From Iamia sp038233075 (GTDB lineage Bacteria > Actinomycetota > Acidimicrobiia > Acidimicrobiales > Iamiaceae): DNA of 64,000 nt. The notes under the pieces were generated by a model. That model ran no database searches. It had not been told where the DNA came from and saw nothing but the letters and a program-made list of their open reading frames with translations. The DNA lies in the NCBI GenBank assembly GCA_038233075.1, contig JBBSMQ010000011.1:62001-126000 (forward strand), read 5' to 3'. This document shows positions 33,640 through 42,413 of this stretch, piece after piece (the stretch's first letter is position 1; each line of letters starts with the position of its first letter). The position numbers and the translations under genes are program-made.

Positions 33640-33645
33640 TAGGGT
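33640..33645 (+). promoter_or_regulatory. leaderless-type -10 box (TAGGGT) of prcB
   Basis: TAGGGT lies 7 bases before the prcB GTG at 33653. It gives prcBA its own promoter downstream of the DUF222 fragment. Confidence 0.6.
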
Positions 33646-33652
33646 CGGCGCC

Positions 33653-34471
33653 GTGACCTTGCCCCAGTTCACCTCGCACGACGACCCCGGACCCGACTTC
33701 GCCGGTCTGGTCCGTTGCGTCGGCCTGGCGCCCGAGCCCCCTGCCGGCGCGCTGGCGGCCGAGCTGTTGCCCCCTCACGGCACCACCGTCGTGGCCGTCC
33801 GCTACGCCGATGGCGTGATCATGGCGGGCGACCGGCGGGCCACCTCCGGCAACCTCATCAGCCACCGGACCATCAAGAAGGTGTTCCCCGCCGACCGCTA
33901 CTCCGGGGTCGCCATCGCCGGGGCGGCCGGGCCTGCGGTGGAGATGGTCACCCTCTTCCAGCTCCAGCTCGAGCACTACGAGAAGGTCGAGGGCTCGCAC
34001 CTGTCCCTCGAGGGCAAGGCCAACCAGCTGAGCCAGATGGTGCGCAACCACCTCCCGGCGGCCATGCAGGGCCTGGCGGTGGTCCCGCTGTTCGCCGGCT
34101 ACGACCTGAGCCGCGAGGCAGGCCGGCTGTTCCAGTACGACGTCACCGGAGGGCGCTACGAGGAGAGCGACTTCGCCGCCTCGGGCTCGGGGATGCTCCA
34201 CGCCGGCACCGTCGTGAAGCTGGGTTTCCGGCGCGACCTCGACCGCGACGGCGTGGTCGACCTGGCCCTCAAGGCGCTCTGGACCGCCGCCGACGAGGAC
34301 AGCGCCACCGGCGGGCCCGACGCCCGCCGCGGCATCTGGCCGGTCATCGCCACCATCACCGCCGAGGGCTACCAGCGCGTCGACGACGAGGAGATGGCCC
34401 GGCGGTTCGAGGATCTGTTGGAGTCCGAGCGCCTGAGCCGAGGCGCCACCGGCGGAGGAGGCTCGATCTGA
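33653..34471 (+). CDS. prcB: 20S proteasome beta subunit
   Basis: 272-residue catalytic subunit. A 43-residue propeptide ends at HG, and cleavage exposes Thr44 (TTVVAVRYADGVIMAGDRRA) as the N-terminal nucleophile. GNLISHRTIKKVF holds the catalytic lysine region, and SGSGMLHAGTV-like ASGSGMLHAGTVVK is the conserved Ser/Gly loop. The GTG at 33653 is preferred over upstream in-frame codons because of the leaderless box. Its stop overlaps the prcA start by one base (TGATG), so alpha and beta are coupled. Confidence 0.96.
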   Translation: MTLPQFTSHDDPGPDFAGLVRCVGLAPEPPAGALAAELLPPHGTTVVAVRYADGVIMAGDRRATSGNLISHRTIKKVFPADRYSGVAIAGAAGPAVEMVTLFQLQLEHYEKVEGSHLSLEGKANQLSQMVRNHLPAAMQGLAVVPLFAGYDLSREAGRLFQYDVTGGRYEESDFAASGSGMLHAGTVVKLGFRRDLDRDGVVDLALKALWTAADEDSATGGPDARRGIWPVIATITAEGYQRVDDEEMARRFEDLLESERLSRGATGGGGSI

Positions 34472-35262
34472 TGGGCATGCCGTTCTACGTCGCCCCCGAG
34501 CAGGTCATGAAGGACCGGGCCGACTACGCCCGCAAGGGCATCGCCCGGGGCCGCAGCCTGGTGGCCGCCATCTGCGCCGACGGGATCCTCCTGTGCGCGG
34601 AGAACCCCTCGGCCACGTTGCGCAAGATCAGCGAGATCTACGATCGCATCGCCTTCGCCGGCGTCGGCCGCTACAACGAGTTCGACCAGCTGCGGGTCGC
34701 GGGGGTCCGCCACGCCGACCTGAAGGGCTACTCCTACAGCCGCGAGGACGTCGATGCCCGCAGCCTGGCCAACGCCTACGCCCAGTCCCTGGGTCAGGTC
34801 TTCACCCACGAGATGAAGCCCCTCGAGGTCGAGATCCTGGTGGCCGAGGTGGGCGCGGAGGGCGGGCGCGACCAGATCTTCCACATCCTCTACGACGGCA
34901 CCGTCATCGACGAACCGGCCCGGGCCGTGCTCGGCGGCGACGCCGAGGCCATCGCCGGGCGCTTCGAGCAGACCCACTCCACCAGTGCGTCGGTGGCCGA
35001 GGCCCTGGCGGCGGCGGTGGCGGCGCTGGCCGGCCCCGACCGCACCCTCGGCGCGGCCGAGGTGGAGGCGGCCGTCCTCGACCGGGGCAACGGCCGGCGC
35101 GCCTTCCGACGTCTCACCGACGCAGAGATCGCGTCCGCCATCGGGGGCGACGGATCCGAGGTCTCCACTGATCGGGGGGAGGGCGGCGCCGAGGCCCCCG
35201 GTCCCGACGCCGCCGGCGCTCCTGCCGATGAGGTGGCTCCGGAGGACCCAGGCGGGGCCTGA
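34471..35262 (+). CDS. prcA: 20S proteasome alpha subunit
   Basis: 263-residue subunit that forms the outer rings and gate. The gate N-terminus is MGMPFYVAPEQVMKDRADYA and the H0 helix KGIARGRSLVAAICADG follows. ICADGILLCAENPS and ISEIYDRIAFAGVGRYNEFD are typical alpha-subunit sequences. A disordered acidic C-terminal tail (about 35 residues; Gly/Ala/Pro/Glu) follows the fold, longer than in some homologues. ATG overlaps the prcB stop. PrcA receives the GQYL tail of ARC. Confidence 0.96.
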   Translation: MGMPFYVAPEQVMKDRADYARKGIARGRSLVAAICADGILLCAENPSATLRKISEIYDRIAFAGVGRYNEFDQLRVAGVRHADLKGYSYSREDVDARSLANAYAQSLGQVFTHEMKPLEVEILVAEVGAEGGRDQIFHILYDGTVIDEPARAVLGGDAEAIAGRFEQTHSTSASVAEALAAAVAALAGPDRTLGAAEVEAAVLDRGNGRRAFRRLTDAEIASAIGGDGSEVSTDRGEGGAEAPGPDAAGAPADEVAPEDPGGA

Positions 35263-35306
35263 GATCGCCGCCGATCGGGTGCGGGGGCGGGGCCGCGGGG
35301 CACCGG

Positions 35307-35312
35307 TAGGGT
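35307..35312 (+). promoter_or_regulatory. leaderless-type -10 box (TAGGGT) of pafA
   Basis: TAGGGT lies 7 bases before the pafA GTG at 35320. This supports that start over GTG 35311, which overlaps the box. Confidence 0.6.
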
Positions 35313-35319
35313 GCCGCGG

Positions 35320-36678
35320 GTGGAGAAGCGCATCTACGGCCTCGAGAACGAGTACGGGGTCACGTGCGTCTCCCGGGGCCAGCGCCGGCTCAGCCCCGAC
35401 GAGGTGGCCCGCTACCTGTTCCGCCGGGTCGTCTCCTGGGGTCGGTCCTCCAACGTGTTCCTGGCCAACGGAGCCCGCCTCTACCTCGACGTGGGCAGCC
35501 ACCCCGAGTACGCCACCCCGGAGTGCGATTCGGTCCACGAGGTCGTGGTCCACGACAAGGCCGGCGAGCGGATCCTCGAGCAGCTGCTCGGCAGCGCCGA
35601 GGCCCGCCTCCGCGACGAGGGCATCCGGGGCGACATCTACCTGTTCAAGAACAACACCGACTCCGCCGGCAACTCCTACGGGTGCCACGAGAACTACCTG
35701 ACCAGCCGGCGCGACGACCTGGGGCACTACGCCGAGGTCCTCATCCCGTTCCTGGTGTCGCGCCAGATCTACGCCGGTGCCGGCAAGGTCATGCACACGT
35801 CGCGCGGCGCCCAGTTCTCGATCAGCCAGCGGGCCGAGCACATCTGGGAAGGGGTGTCGTCGGCCACCACGCGGAGCCGGCCCATCATCAACACCCGCGA
35901 CGAGCCCCACGCCGACGCCGAGCGCTTCCGCCGCCTCCACGTGATCGTGGGCGACTCGAACATGAGCGAGTACGCCACGTTCCTCAAGGTGGGCACCACC
36001 AGCATCATGTTGCGCATGCTGGAGGACCCCGGCGTCGTCCTTCGGGACATGACCCTCGAGAACCCCATCCGAGCCATCCGCGAGATCAGCCACGACCTCA
36101 CCTGCCGGGCGTCGGTCAAGCTGGCCAACGGCCGCGAGGTCAGCGCCCTCCAGATTCAGTCGGAGTACCTCGACCGGGCCCTCCGCTACGCCCAGAGCCG
36201 CACCCTCCAGCCCAACGAGGCCAAGGCGCTGGAGATGTGGGAGCACTGCCTGAAGTCCATCGAGTCCGACCCCTTCGGGCTCGACCGGGAGTGCGACTGG
36301 GTCATCAAGCACCGCCTCATCGAGGCCTACCGGGAGCGCCACGACCTGCCCCTGTCCCATCCTCGAGTGGCTCTGCTCGACCTGCAGTACCACGACATCA
36401 GCCGGGGCCGGGGGTTGTTCCACCGGATGCAGTCCAAGGGCCTGGTCGAGCGCACCTGCACCGACGAGGAGATCGACGAGGCCGTCGACCGACCGCCGCA
36501 GACCACCCGGGCCCGGTTGCGAGGCGAGTTCATCCGCACCGCCAAGGAGAAGCGACGGGACTACACCGTCGACTGGGTGCACCTGAAGCTGAACGACCAG
36601 GCCCAGCGCACCGTGCTCTGCAAGGACCCCTTCAAGGCCCACGACGACCGCGTCGAGCGCCTCATCGCCTCCCTGTAG
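35320..36678 (+). CDS. pafA: Pup-protein ligase
   Basis: 452-residue glutamine-synthetase-like ligase that joins the C-terminal Glu of deamidated Pup to substrate lysines using ATP. It begins EKRIYGLENEYGVTC with the metal-binding Glu. Other motifs are LDVGSHPEYATPECDS, LFKNNTDSAGNSYGCHENY and IINTRDEPHADAERFRRLH. It is paralogous to Dop in this locus but lacks the Dop-specific insertion after the N-terminal strand. The end (VHLKLNDQAQRTVLCKDPF) matches PafA. Confidence 0.96.
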   Translation: MEKRIYGLENEYGVTCVSRGQRRLSPDEVARYLFRRVVSWGRSSNVFLANGARLYLDVGSHPEYATPECDSVHEVVVHDKAGERILEQLLGSAEARLRDEGIRGDIYLFKNNTDSAGNSYGCHENYLTSRRDDLGHYAEVLIPFLVSRQIYAGAGKVMHTSRGAQFSISQRAEHIWEGVSSATTRSRPIINTRDEPHADAERFRRLHVIVGDSNMSEYATFLKVGTTSIMLRMLEDPGVVLRDMTLENPIRAIREISHDLTCRASVKLANGREVSALQIQSEYLDRALRYAQSRTLQPNEAKALEMWEHCLKSIESDPFGLDRECDWVIKHRLIEAYRERHDLPLSHPRVALLDLQYHDISRGRGLFHRMQSKGLVERTCTDEEIDEAVDRPPQTTRARLRGEFIRTAKEKRRDYTVDWVHLKLNDQAQRTVLCKDPFKAHDDRVERLIASL

Positions 36679-36682
36679 CGAC

Positions 36683-37411
36683 GTGGGCGACAGCGGACAC
36701 ATCTGTCCCGCATCGCGGACTGACGCCGACTACGACGACGACCCGGGGCGCTTCCGCGCCGCGCGTCAGGCGACCAGCGACTTCGCCGTGGACGGTGACG
36801 TGCACGGACCCGTCGCCCGCCGGCTGGCCGAGCTCAGGGGGACCCGGATCCTCGATCTGGGCTCGGGCGACGGCGAGCTGGCCCGCCAGCTGGATGCCGC
36901 CGGCGCGACGGGCGCCTGGTGCGGACTCGACCGGTCGACGACGCTGCTCTCGGCCGGACCCCGACCGAGCGTGCGGGCCGACCTGGGTGCGCTGCCGCTG
37001 GCGCCATCGTCGGTCGACGCCGCGGTGGCCCTGTGGGTCCTGTACCACCTCGACCGTCCGGCCGAGGCGCTGGCCGAGGTCCGGCGGGTGCTCCAGCCCG
37101 GCGGCTGGTTCGCGGCCTGCACCACCGCCCGCGACGACTCACCCGAGCTGCTCCGATGGTTCGCCCCGCCCCCGCCCACCCCCTTCGACGCCGAGGAGGC
37201 CGTCGCCGTCGTGGCGGCCGAACTCGACGTGGTCGACGTCGCGCGCTGGGACGCCCCGCTGGTCCGCCTGCCCGACCCCGTTGCGGTGGCGACCTACCTG
37301 CGGGGCCGAGGTGTGGACGACACCGATGCCGAGGCGGTGGCGGCCGACGTCGAGGTGCCGTTCACCGTCACCAAGAGGGGCGTGCTGGTCTGGGCCCGGG
37401 CGCCCGGCTAG
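36683..37411 (+). CDS. SAM-dependent class I methyltransferase
   Basis: 242-residue methyltransferase. The SAM-binding motif I is ILDLGSGDGELARQLDAAG, with GLDRSTTLL as the acidic second strand and AVALWVLYHLDRPAEAL and VRRVLQPGGWFAACTT as the later motifs. An N-terminal segment (CPASRTDADYDDDPGRFRAA) precedes the fold. The GTG lies 4 bases after the pafA stop, so it is in the pafA operon. Substrate is unknown; the context does not show a direct link to pupylation. Confidence 0.88.
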   Translation: MGDSGHICPASRTDADYDDDPGRFRAARQATSDFAVDGDVHGPVARRLAELRGTRILDLGSGDGELARQLDAAGATGAWCGLDRSTTLLSAGPRPSVRADLGALPLAPSSVDAAVALWVLYHLDRPAEALAEVRRVLQPGGWFAACTTARDDSPELLRWFAPPPPTPFDAEEAVAVVAAELDVVDVARWDAPLVRLPDPVAVATYLRGRGVDDTDAEAVAADVEVPFTVTKRGVLVWARAPG

Positions 37412-37420
37412 GCAGGAGCG

Positions 37421-38455
37421 GTGCCCACCTTCCACACCGCCGCAGTGACCGAGGTGCTGTCCGAACGTTCGGGGCTCCAGCGGGTCCGGGTTGACATCGA
37501 GGACCGGGAGCCGTCCCCGGCCTACGTGCTCTCCGACCTCACCGGGCCCGTCGCGGTGGGCGACGAGGTCATCGTCAACACCACCGCGGTCGACCTCGGC
37601 CTGGGCACCGGGGGCTGGCACGTCGTGCACTGGAACCTGAGCCGCCAGTCGTGGTCGGGGGGCTCCGGGGGCCATGTGATGAAGGTCCGCTACACCAGCC
37701 TCCAGGCCGACGTCGGGGTGGACGAGGAGCACCACCCCGACCGGCGGACCGACCTGGACGGCACTCCCGTGGTGGCCTGCAGCGTGCACAGCCAGGTGGG
37801 GGTGGTGGCCGCCACCGTCGCCGCCACCCGCCCGGGCACCCGGGTGGTCTACGTCATGACCGACGGCGGGGCCCTGCCCCTGGCTCTCTCCGACCTCGTC
37901 CACGCCCTGGTCGAGCGGGGCGTGCTGGCCGGCACCGTCACCGCCGGCAACGCCTTCGGCGGCGACTGCGAGGCGGTCTCGGTGCCGTCGGCCCTGACCA
38001 TCGCCCGCCACGGCCTCGACGCCGAGGTCGTGGTGGCGGGCATGGGGTTGGGCGGGGTGGGCACCGGCTCCCGGCTCGGCTACACCGGGCTCGACCAGGC
38101 CGCCACCCTCGATGCCGCCGCCTGGCTCGGCGGGGTGCCGATCATCTGCGTGCGGGCGTCGTCGGGCGATGCCCGTCCTCGCCACCAGGGCGTCAGCCAC
38201 CACACCAGGACGGTCCTCGACGCCACTCGCTCGGGGGTCGAGGTCCCCCTCCCGGTCGGGCTCGGCCTCGACCTGGCCGAGCGCCACCGTCGCCTCACCG
38301 TCGATGGTCCCGACCCGGCGTCCGCCCTCCACGCGGCCGAGGTGCGGGTCACGACCATGGGACGAGGGCCGGAGCAGGACGCTCTCTTCTTCGCCGCCGC
38401 GGCCGCCGCCGGCGCCCACGCGGCGTCGCTCCTCAGCCCGGAACCGGCCTCGTAG
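37421..38455 (+). CDS. DUF3866-family protein
   Basis: 344-residue protein of the DUF3866 family, commonly found near pafB in actinobacteria. Landmarks are GTGGWHVVHWNLSR, HVMKVRYTSLQADVGVDEEH, VACSVHSQVGVVAATVA, YVMTDGGALPLALSD and TAGNAFGGDCEAVSVPSAL, followed by VVVAGMGLGGVGTGSRLGYT. The glycine-rich loops suggest a nucleotide- or phosphate-binding enzyme. Start GTG 37421 has AGGAG upstream. Function has not been established for the family as far as I know. Confidence 0.85.
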   Translation: MPTFHTAAVTEVLSERSGLQRVRVDIEDREPSPAYVLSDLTGPVAVGDEVIVNTTAVDLGLGTGGWHVVHWNLSRQSWSGGSGGHVMKVRYTSLQADVGVDEEHHPDRRTDLDGTPVVACSVHSQVGVVAATVAATRPGTRVVYVMTDGGALPLALSDLVHALVERGVLAGTVTAGNAFGGDCEAVSVPSALTIARHGLDAEVVVAGMGLGGVGTGSRLGYTGLDQAATLDAAAWLGGVPIICVRASSGDARPRHQGVSHHTRTVLDATRSGVEVPLPVGLGLDLAERHRRLTVDGPDPASALHAAEVRVTTMGRGPEQDALFFAAAAAAGAHAASLLSPEPAS

Positions 38456-38458
38456 CAT
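38453..38458 (+). promoter_or_regulatory. leaderless-type -10 box (TAGCAT) of pafB
   Basis: TAGCAT lies 7 bases before the pafB GTG at 38466 and overlaps the stop codon of the DUF3866 gene. Confidence 0.55.
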
Positions 38459-38465
38459 CCCCGTC

Positions 38466-39410
38466 GTGGCATCGGACAAGGTCACCCGGCTGCTGGCCCT
38501 GCTCCAGGTGCTGCTCGACGCCCCGACGCCGCTCACCGCCCGTCAGCTGCGGGCTCGGGTGGCGGGCTACAGCGACGACGACGACGCCTTCCGGCGCACC
38601 TTCGAGCGAGACAAGAAGGAGCTGGGCGAGATGCTCGGCCATCCCGTCCGCCCCGAGACCGTGCCCGGCTCGGATCCCCCGATCGACGGCTACCGGCTCC
38701 GGCCCGACGACGCCTACCTGGCCGACCCGGGTCTGACCATCGAGGAGCGTCGCGCCCTGGTCGTGGCCGCATCGGCGGTCCGCCTCGCGGGCATCGACCC
38801 CTCCGGCGGGGTCACCAAGCTGGGTGCCGGCGTCGCCGACGACGCACGGGGAGGAGCGGTGCCGACCGAGCTGCCAGTCGACGAGGCCGTCGTGTCGCTC
38901 TTCCAGGCCGTCGCCGAACGCCGGGCGGCCGAGTTCCGCTACCGCGAGGAGGACCGCCTGGTCCACCCGCTGCGGCTCCGCTTCACCAAGGGTCGGTGGT
39001 ACCTGAACGCCTGGGACACCGGCCGCCAGGCCGAGCGCCAGTTCCGACTGGACCGGCTGGGCGGAGCCGTCCGCACCGGGGACCCAGGGGGCTTCGAGGC
39101 CCGACCGGTGACCGCCGTCGACGCTCTGGACGAGCCGTGGGCCATGGGGGAGGGTCCGACCACGGAGGTGCGCGTGCGCATCGACGCGGTCCGGGCCGAC
39201 GCCGCCCGGCGGGCCGCCCCCGGTGCCCCCGTCGAGGAGGAGGCCGACGGTGCGGTGGTGCTGGCCCTCGGGGTCCGCAGCCTCGACGCCCTCGTGAGCT
39301 TCGTGCTCGGCTTCCTCGACGAGGCCGAGGTGCTCTCGCCGCCCCAGGTGCGCGACCACCTCGTCACCGTGCTCCGCGCCCGCGTCGCGGCGACGGGTCC
39401 CCGACCGTGA
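38466..39410 (+). CDS. pafB: WYL-domain regulator PafB
   Basis: 314-residue regulator with an N-terminal winged helix (VTRLLALLQVLLDAPTPLTA, then RQLRARVAGY and FRRTFERDKKELGEMLG) and a WYL domain (AEFRYREEDRLVHPLRL, KGRWYLNAWDTGRQAERQFR). With PafC it forms the activator of the LexA-independent DNA-damage response in mycobacteria, thought to sense single-stranded DNA through WYL. Its stop overlaps the pafC start by GTGA. Confidence 0.92.
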   Translation: MASDKVTRLLALLQVLLDAPTPLTARQLRARVAGYSDDDDAFRRTFERDKKELGEMLGHPVRPETVPGSDPPIDGYRLRPDDAYLADPGLTIEERRALVVAASAVRLAGIDPSGGVTKLGAGVADDARGGAVPTELPVDEAVVSLFQAVAERRAAEFRYREEDRLVHPLRLRFTKGRWYLNAWDTGRQAERQFRLDRLGGAVRTGDPGGFEARPVTAVDALDEPWAMGEGPTTEVRVRIDAVRADAARRAAPGAPVEEEADGAVVLALGVRSLDALVSFVLGFLDEAEVLSPPQVRDHLVTVLRARVAATGPRP

Positions 39411-40375
39411 GCTCCCCCCGGCGCGAGACCGCGGTCGAGCGCATGCAGCGCGTCCTGGCCGAGGTGCTCTGGATCGCCGAGCGCGACGGCCCCCTCGCCA
39501 CCGAGGCCGCGGCCCACTTCGGCGTGGAGGAGGCCGAGCTGCACCGCGACCTGGAGATGGCGTCGATGATCGGGGCCGATCGCGACGAGTTCGTCGACAT
39601 GCCCGTCGAGATGTACGTGGAGGGAGACCGGGTCTTCGTCCACCTCCACGCCTTCGACCGGCCCCTGCGCCTGACCCCGGCCGAGGCCCTCTCCCTGGTG
39701 GCGGCCGGTTCCGCCCTGGCCGGGATGGATCGCAGCTCGGGCGCCCTGGGCGGCGCCCTCGACAAGGTCGCGGCGGCCCTCGGCATCCAGGTCGGCCAGC
39801 AGGTGGACGTCGACCTGGGGGTGGGCGACACCGAGGTGTTCATCGCGATCGAAGCTGCCGTCGAGGGCCGCCGTGCGGTGGACATCACCCACCTCAGCGT
39901 CGAGCACGACACCCGCACCGAGCGGGTGGTCGAGCCCTGGGCCCTGTTCCGGGAGCGGGGCGCCTGGTATCTGAGGGGGCACTGCCGCCGAGCCGACGCC
40001 GAGCGGCAGTTCCGCGTCGACCGCATCGTGACGGCCACGGTGCTCGACGAGGAGGTCGAGGTGCCCGCCGACCTCGACCCGCCCACCGCACTGCGTCCCC
40101 ACCGCCATGCCCCCCGCATGCTCCTCGACCTGGGGTCAGAGGCCCAGTGGGTGGTCGAGAGCTACCCGGTCGAGGATCTGGAGGTCCGCCCCGACGGGTC
40201 CCTGCGGGCGACCCTCGTGGTGGTGTCTCGGGGCTGGGCCGAACGTCTGCTGCTGCGCCTGGGCGACGCCGCTCACATCGTCCACCTCGATCCGGATCTG
40301 GGGACCGAGGACCCGGGGGTGGTGGCCGCCGAGCGCGTCCTGGCCCGCTACGAGGACCGCGCCCCCCGACGCTAG
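39407..40375 (+). CDS. pafC: WYL-domain regulator PafC
   Basis: 322-residue partner of PafB with the same layout: N-terminal winged helix (RVLAEVLWIAERDGPLATE), a middle segment (FDRPLRLTPAEALSLVAAG), the WYL domain (AVDITHLSVEHDTRTERVVE, RGAWYLRGHCRRADAERQFR) and a C-terminal WCX extension (VVVSRGWAERLLLRLGD). GTG 39407 is coupled to the pafB stop. The pair links DNA-damage response genes to the Pup-proteasome locus, a conserved actinobacterial arrangement. Confidence 0.92.
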   Translation: MSSPRRETAVERMQRVLAEVLWIAERDGPLATEAAAHFGVEEAELHRDLEMASMIGADRDEFVDMPVEMYVEGDRVFVHLHAFDRPLRLTPAEALSLVAAGSALAGMDRSSGALGGALDKVAAALGIQVGQQVDVDLGVGDTEVFIAIEAAVEGRRAVDITHLSVEHDTRTERVVEPWALFRERGAWYLRGHCRRADAERQFRVDRIVTATVLDEEVEVPADLDPPTALRPHRHAPRMLLDLGSEAQWVVESYPVEDLEVRPDGSLRATLVVVSRGWAERLLLRLGDAAHIVHLDPDLGTEDPGVVAAERVLARYEDRAPRR

Positions 40376-40378
40376 CGT
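40373..40378 (+). promoter_or_regulatory. leaderless-type -10 box (TAGCGT) of lepB
   Basis: TAGCGT lies 7 bases before GTG 40386 and includes the TAG stop of pafC. Confidence 0.5.
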
Positions 40379-40385
40379 GGCCCCG

Positions 40386-41180
40386 GTGACCCCCTCGGAC
40401 GACCCTCCTTCCTCGAGTTCGTCCGTGGCCGGCAGTTCGTCCGTGGCCGGCCCCCCGTCCCGCTCCGCCGGTGAGGCGTGGATCGACGAGGTCCCGCCCG
40501 AGGGGGAGCGCTCATCGGAGGAGGGCGGCGACACCGCCGACGAGGTCGACGGTTCCGCCGGGGCCGCCGAGGACCCCGACCATCCCGATGAGCCCGCCCC
40601 GCCGTCGGCGGCGGACCGGCGGATCCGTTCCGCCATCGAGTGGGTGGCAGTGATCGGAGGGGCAGTGGTGGTGGCCCTGCTGGTGCGGACCTTCCTCTTC
40701 ACCACCTTCTGGATCCCCTCCGGGTCGATGGAGCCCACCCTGATGGGCGCCGGGCGCCGCGATCGGGTGATCGTCAACCGCCTGAGCTACAAGCTCCACG
40801 ACGTGAACCGGGGCGACATCATCGTCTTCGAGGTCCCGCCGGGCGAGCCCACCATGGTGATCGACGGTCAGAAGGTCGAGGACCTGATCAAGCGGGTCGT
40901 CGGTCTGCCGGGCGAGACGGTGTCGCTGCGCGACGGCGACGTGTACATCGACGGCGAGAAGCTGGACGAGCCCTACCTGCCCGACGGTGTGGAGACCGAG
41001 CCCATCTGTGGTGGCGAGCCCGAGTGGGTCGTCCCCGACGATTCGGTGTTCGTCATGGGCGACAACCGGCCCCGGTCCCAGGACGCCCGCTGCTGGTCCA
41101 CCCACTCGGTGGAGGAGCCCGCCATCGTGGGCCGGGCCTTCGTCCGCATCTGGCCGCTGACCGAGATCACCCTGTTCTAG
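40386..41180 (+). CDS. lepB: signal peptidase I
   Basis: 264-residue membrane serine protease that cleaves signal peptides from exported proteins. The N-terminal 80 residues are a disordered Ser/Pro/Glu/Asp-rich cytoplasmic tail with a short SSVAG repeat. One membrane helix follows (WVAVIGGAVVVALLVRTFLF). The catalytic dyad is Ser114 (IPSGSMEPTL) and Lys169 (LIKRVVGLPGETV), and VFVMGDNRPRSQDAR is the family box E. It lies with the Tat genes just downstream, consistent with an export-related block. Confidence 0.94.
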   Translation: MTPSDDPPSSSSSVAGSSSVAGPPSRSAGEAWIDEVPPEGERSSEEGGDTADEVDGSAGAAEDPDHPDEPAPPSAADRRIRSAIEWVAVIGGAVVVALLVRTFLFTTFWIPSGSMEPTLMGAGRRDRVIVNRLSYKLHDVNRGDIIVFEVPPGEPTMVIDGQKVEDLIKRVVGLPGETVSLRDGDVYIDGEKLDEPYLPDGVETEPICGGEPEWVVPDDSVFVMGDNRPRSQDARCWSTHSVEEPAIVGRAFVRIWPLTEITLF

Positions 41181-41185
41181 GGATG

Positions 41186-41923
41186 CTAGGGCGCGACCGG
41201 GCCCTGGGCGGCGGCGCGGGCCAGGGAGTCGGCCAGGCGGTCGGCGTGGTCGGAGAACAGGGCGTCGATGCCCATGTCGAGGAGACCGTCGAGGATGCGG
41301 GGGTGCTGGGCGTCCCACCCCCAGGCCCGGACGCCGAAGCGGTGGTAGAGGGTGACCAGCCCGCCGGTCCAGTCGCTGTGGTGGAGGTTGACGGCATCGA
41401 TCCCGAGGGACCGGAGCCGGGCCGCGTGGCGCTCGGGCCCCTGGTCCAGGGCCTTGCGCCGGGTGGAGTCGACCAGGCGCACCGGCCCCGCCCGCTCCCG
41501 CCACGACAGCAGGAGATCGTGATCGTGGTGGCACAACCACACGCGTGACAGTCGGGTCGGGTCGCCGACGGCCAGGGCCTCGATGAGCGGAGCGGCGGCC
41601 GCAGGATCCTTGATGTCCACCGACAGGTGCACCGGGTCGTCGAGCAGGGCGACCACCTCCGAGGCCGAGGGCACCTCCGGGGGCACATCGGCCCGGGTCA
41701 GGCCTGCGATCGATCGGCGTCGGGGGCGACGTCCGACCAGGCCATCGTGGTCGAGCACGGTGATGCCGTCAGTGGTGACCCAGGCATCGGTCTCCAGCCC
41801 GGTCGCCCCCAGGCGGAGGGCCAGGGCGAAGGCCTCGACGGTGTTCTCCGGAGCGTGGGCGCGAGCGCCCCGATGGGCGAAGCCGATCGGGGGCTGCTGG
41901 AGCGACGGGTGGCGCAGGGGCAT
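41186..41923 (-). CDS. glycerophosphodiester phosphodiesterase
   Basis: 245-residue GDPD-family TIM barrel that hydrolyses glycerophosphodiesters. Catalytic motifs are GFAHRGARAHAPENTVEAF, GLETDAWVTTDGITVLDHDG, and later VHLSVDIKDP and AVNLHHSDWTG; the C-terminal WGWDAQHPRILDGLLDMGID closes the barrel. No signal peptide, so it is cytoplasmic. ATG 41923 is preferred over the GTG one codon upstream. It is convergent with lepB (5-bp gap) and interrupts the plus-strand run. Confidence 0.9.
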   Translation of the reverse strand: MPLRHPSLQQPPIGFAHRGARAHAPENTVEAFALALRLGATGLETDAWVTTDGITVLDHDGLVGRRPRRRSIAGLTRADVPPEVPSASEVVALLDDPVHLSVDIKDPAAAAPLIEALAVGDPTRLSRVWLCHHDHDLLLSWRERAGPVRLVDSTRRKALDQGPERHAARLRSLGIDAVNLHHSDWTGGLVTLYHRFGVRAWGWDAQHPRILDGLLDMGIDALFSDHADRLADSLARAAAQGPVAP

Positions 41924-42066
41924 CACGCCATCTTCGCACCAGTCCGACGACCGGCTCCGTGCCGAACGTCAGACGCTCGTCAGCCGTAAGGCCTCAACTG
42001 GTTGGCGTTGCGGCCGACGGGGTGAGGGACGCGGCGGGTGGACCGTCCCGATGACGGAGGAGAGCA

Positions 42067-42399
42067 ATGGCCACGATCAGGGCGACCTGCGCGGACTGCG
42101 GTGACATCGAGATCATGAGCGGCGAGGTCGTCGTCCGCGTGTGCGTGGACAACGGCCACGGGTCCTACACGTTCCGGTGCCCGGGCTGTGCGATGGCGAT
42201 GGCCAAGCCGGCCGAGCCGCGGGTCGTGGAGCTCCTGATCGCCTCAGGCGTCCGCCTGCACCGCTGGCGCCTGCCGGCCGAGCTCGACGAGCGTCGGGAG
42301 GGCAACCCGATCGACCACGACGACCTCCTGGACTTCCACCGCCTCCTCGGCGACGACGGCCGGCTCACGACTGAGCTGGGCCGGCTGGTCGAGGGCTGA
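42067..42399 (+). CDS. small zinc-ribbon-like protein (110 aa)
   Basis: 110 residues with two CxxC knuckles (TCADCGDIE and RCPGCAMAM) about 25 residues apart, which probably hold one zinc. A helical C-terminus follows (VVELLIASGVRLHRW, DDLLDFHRLLGDDGRLTTEL). GGAGGAG lies directly upstream of the ATG. It is a conserved-looking actinobacterial small protein, with no assigned function. It precedes the small membrane gene by 14 bp. Confidence 0.7.
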   Translation: MATIRATCADCGDIEIMSGEVVVRVCVDNGHGSYTFRCPGCAMAMAKPAEPRVVELLIASGVRLHRWRLPAELDERREGNPIDHDDLLDFHRLLGDDGRLTTELGRLVEG

Positions 42400-42413
42400 C
42401 CGGGCGGCTGATC

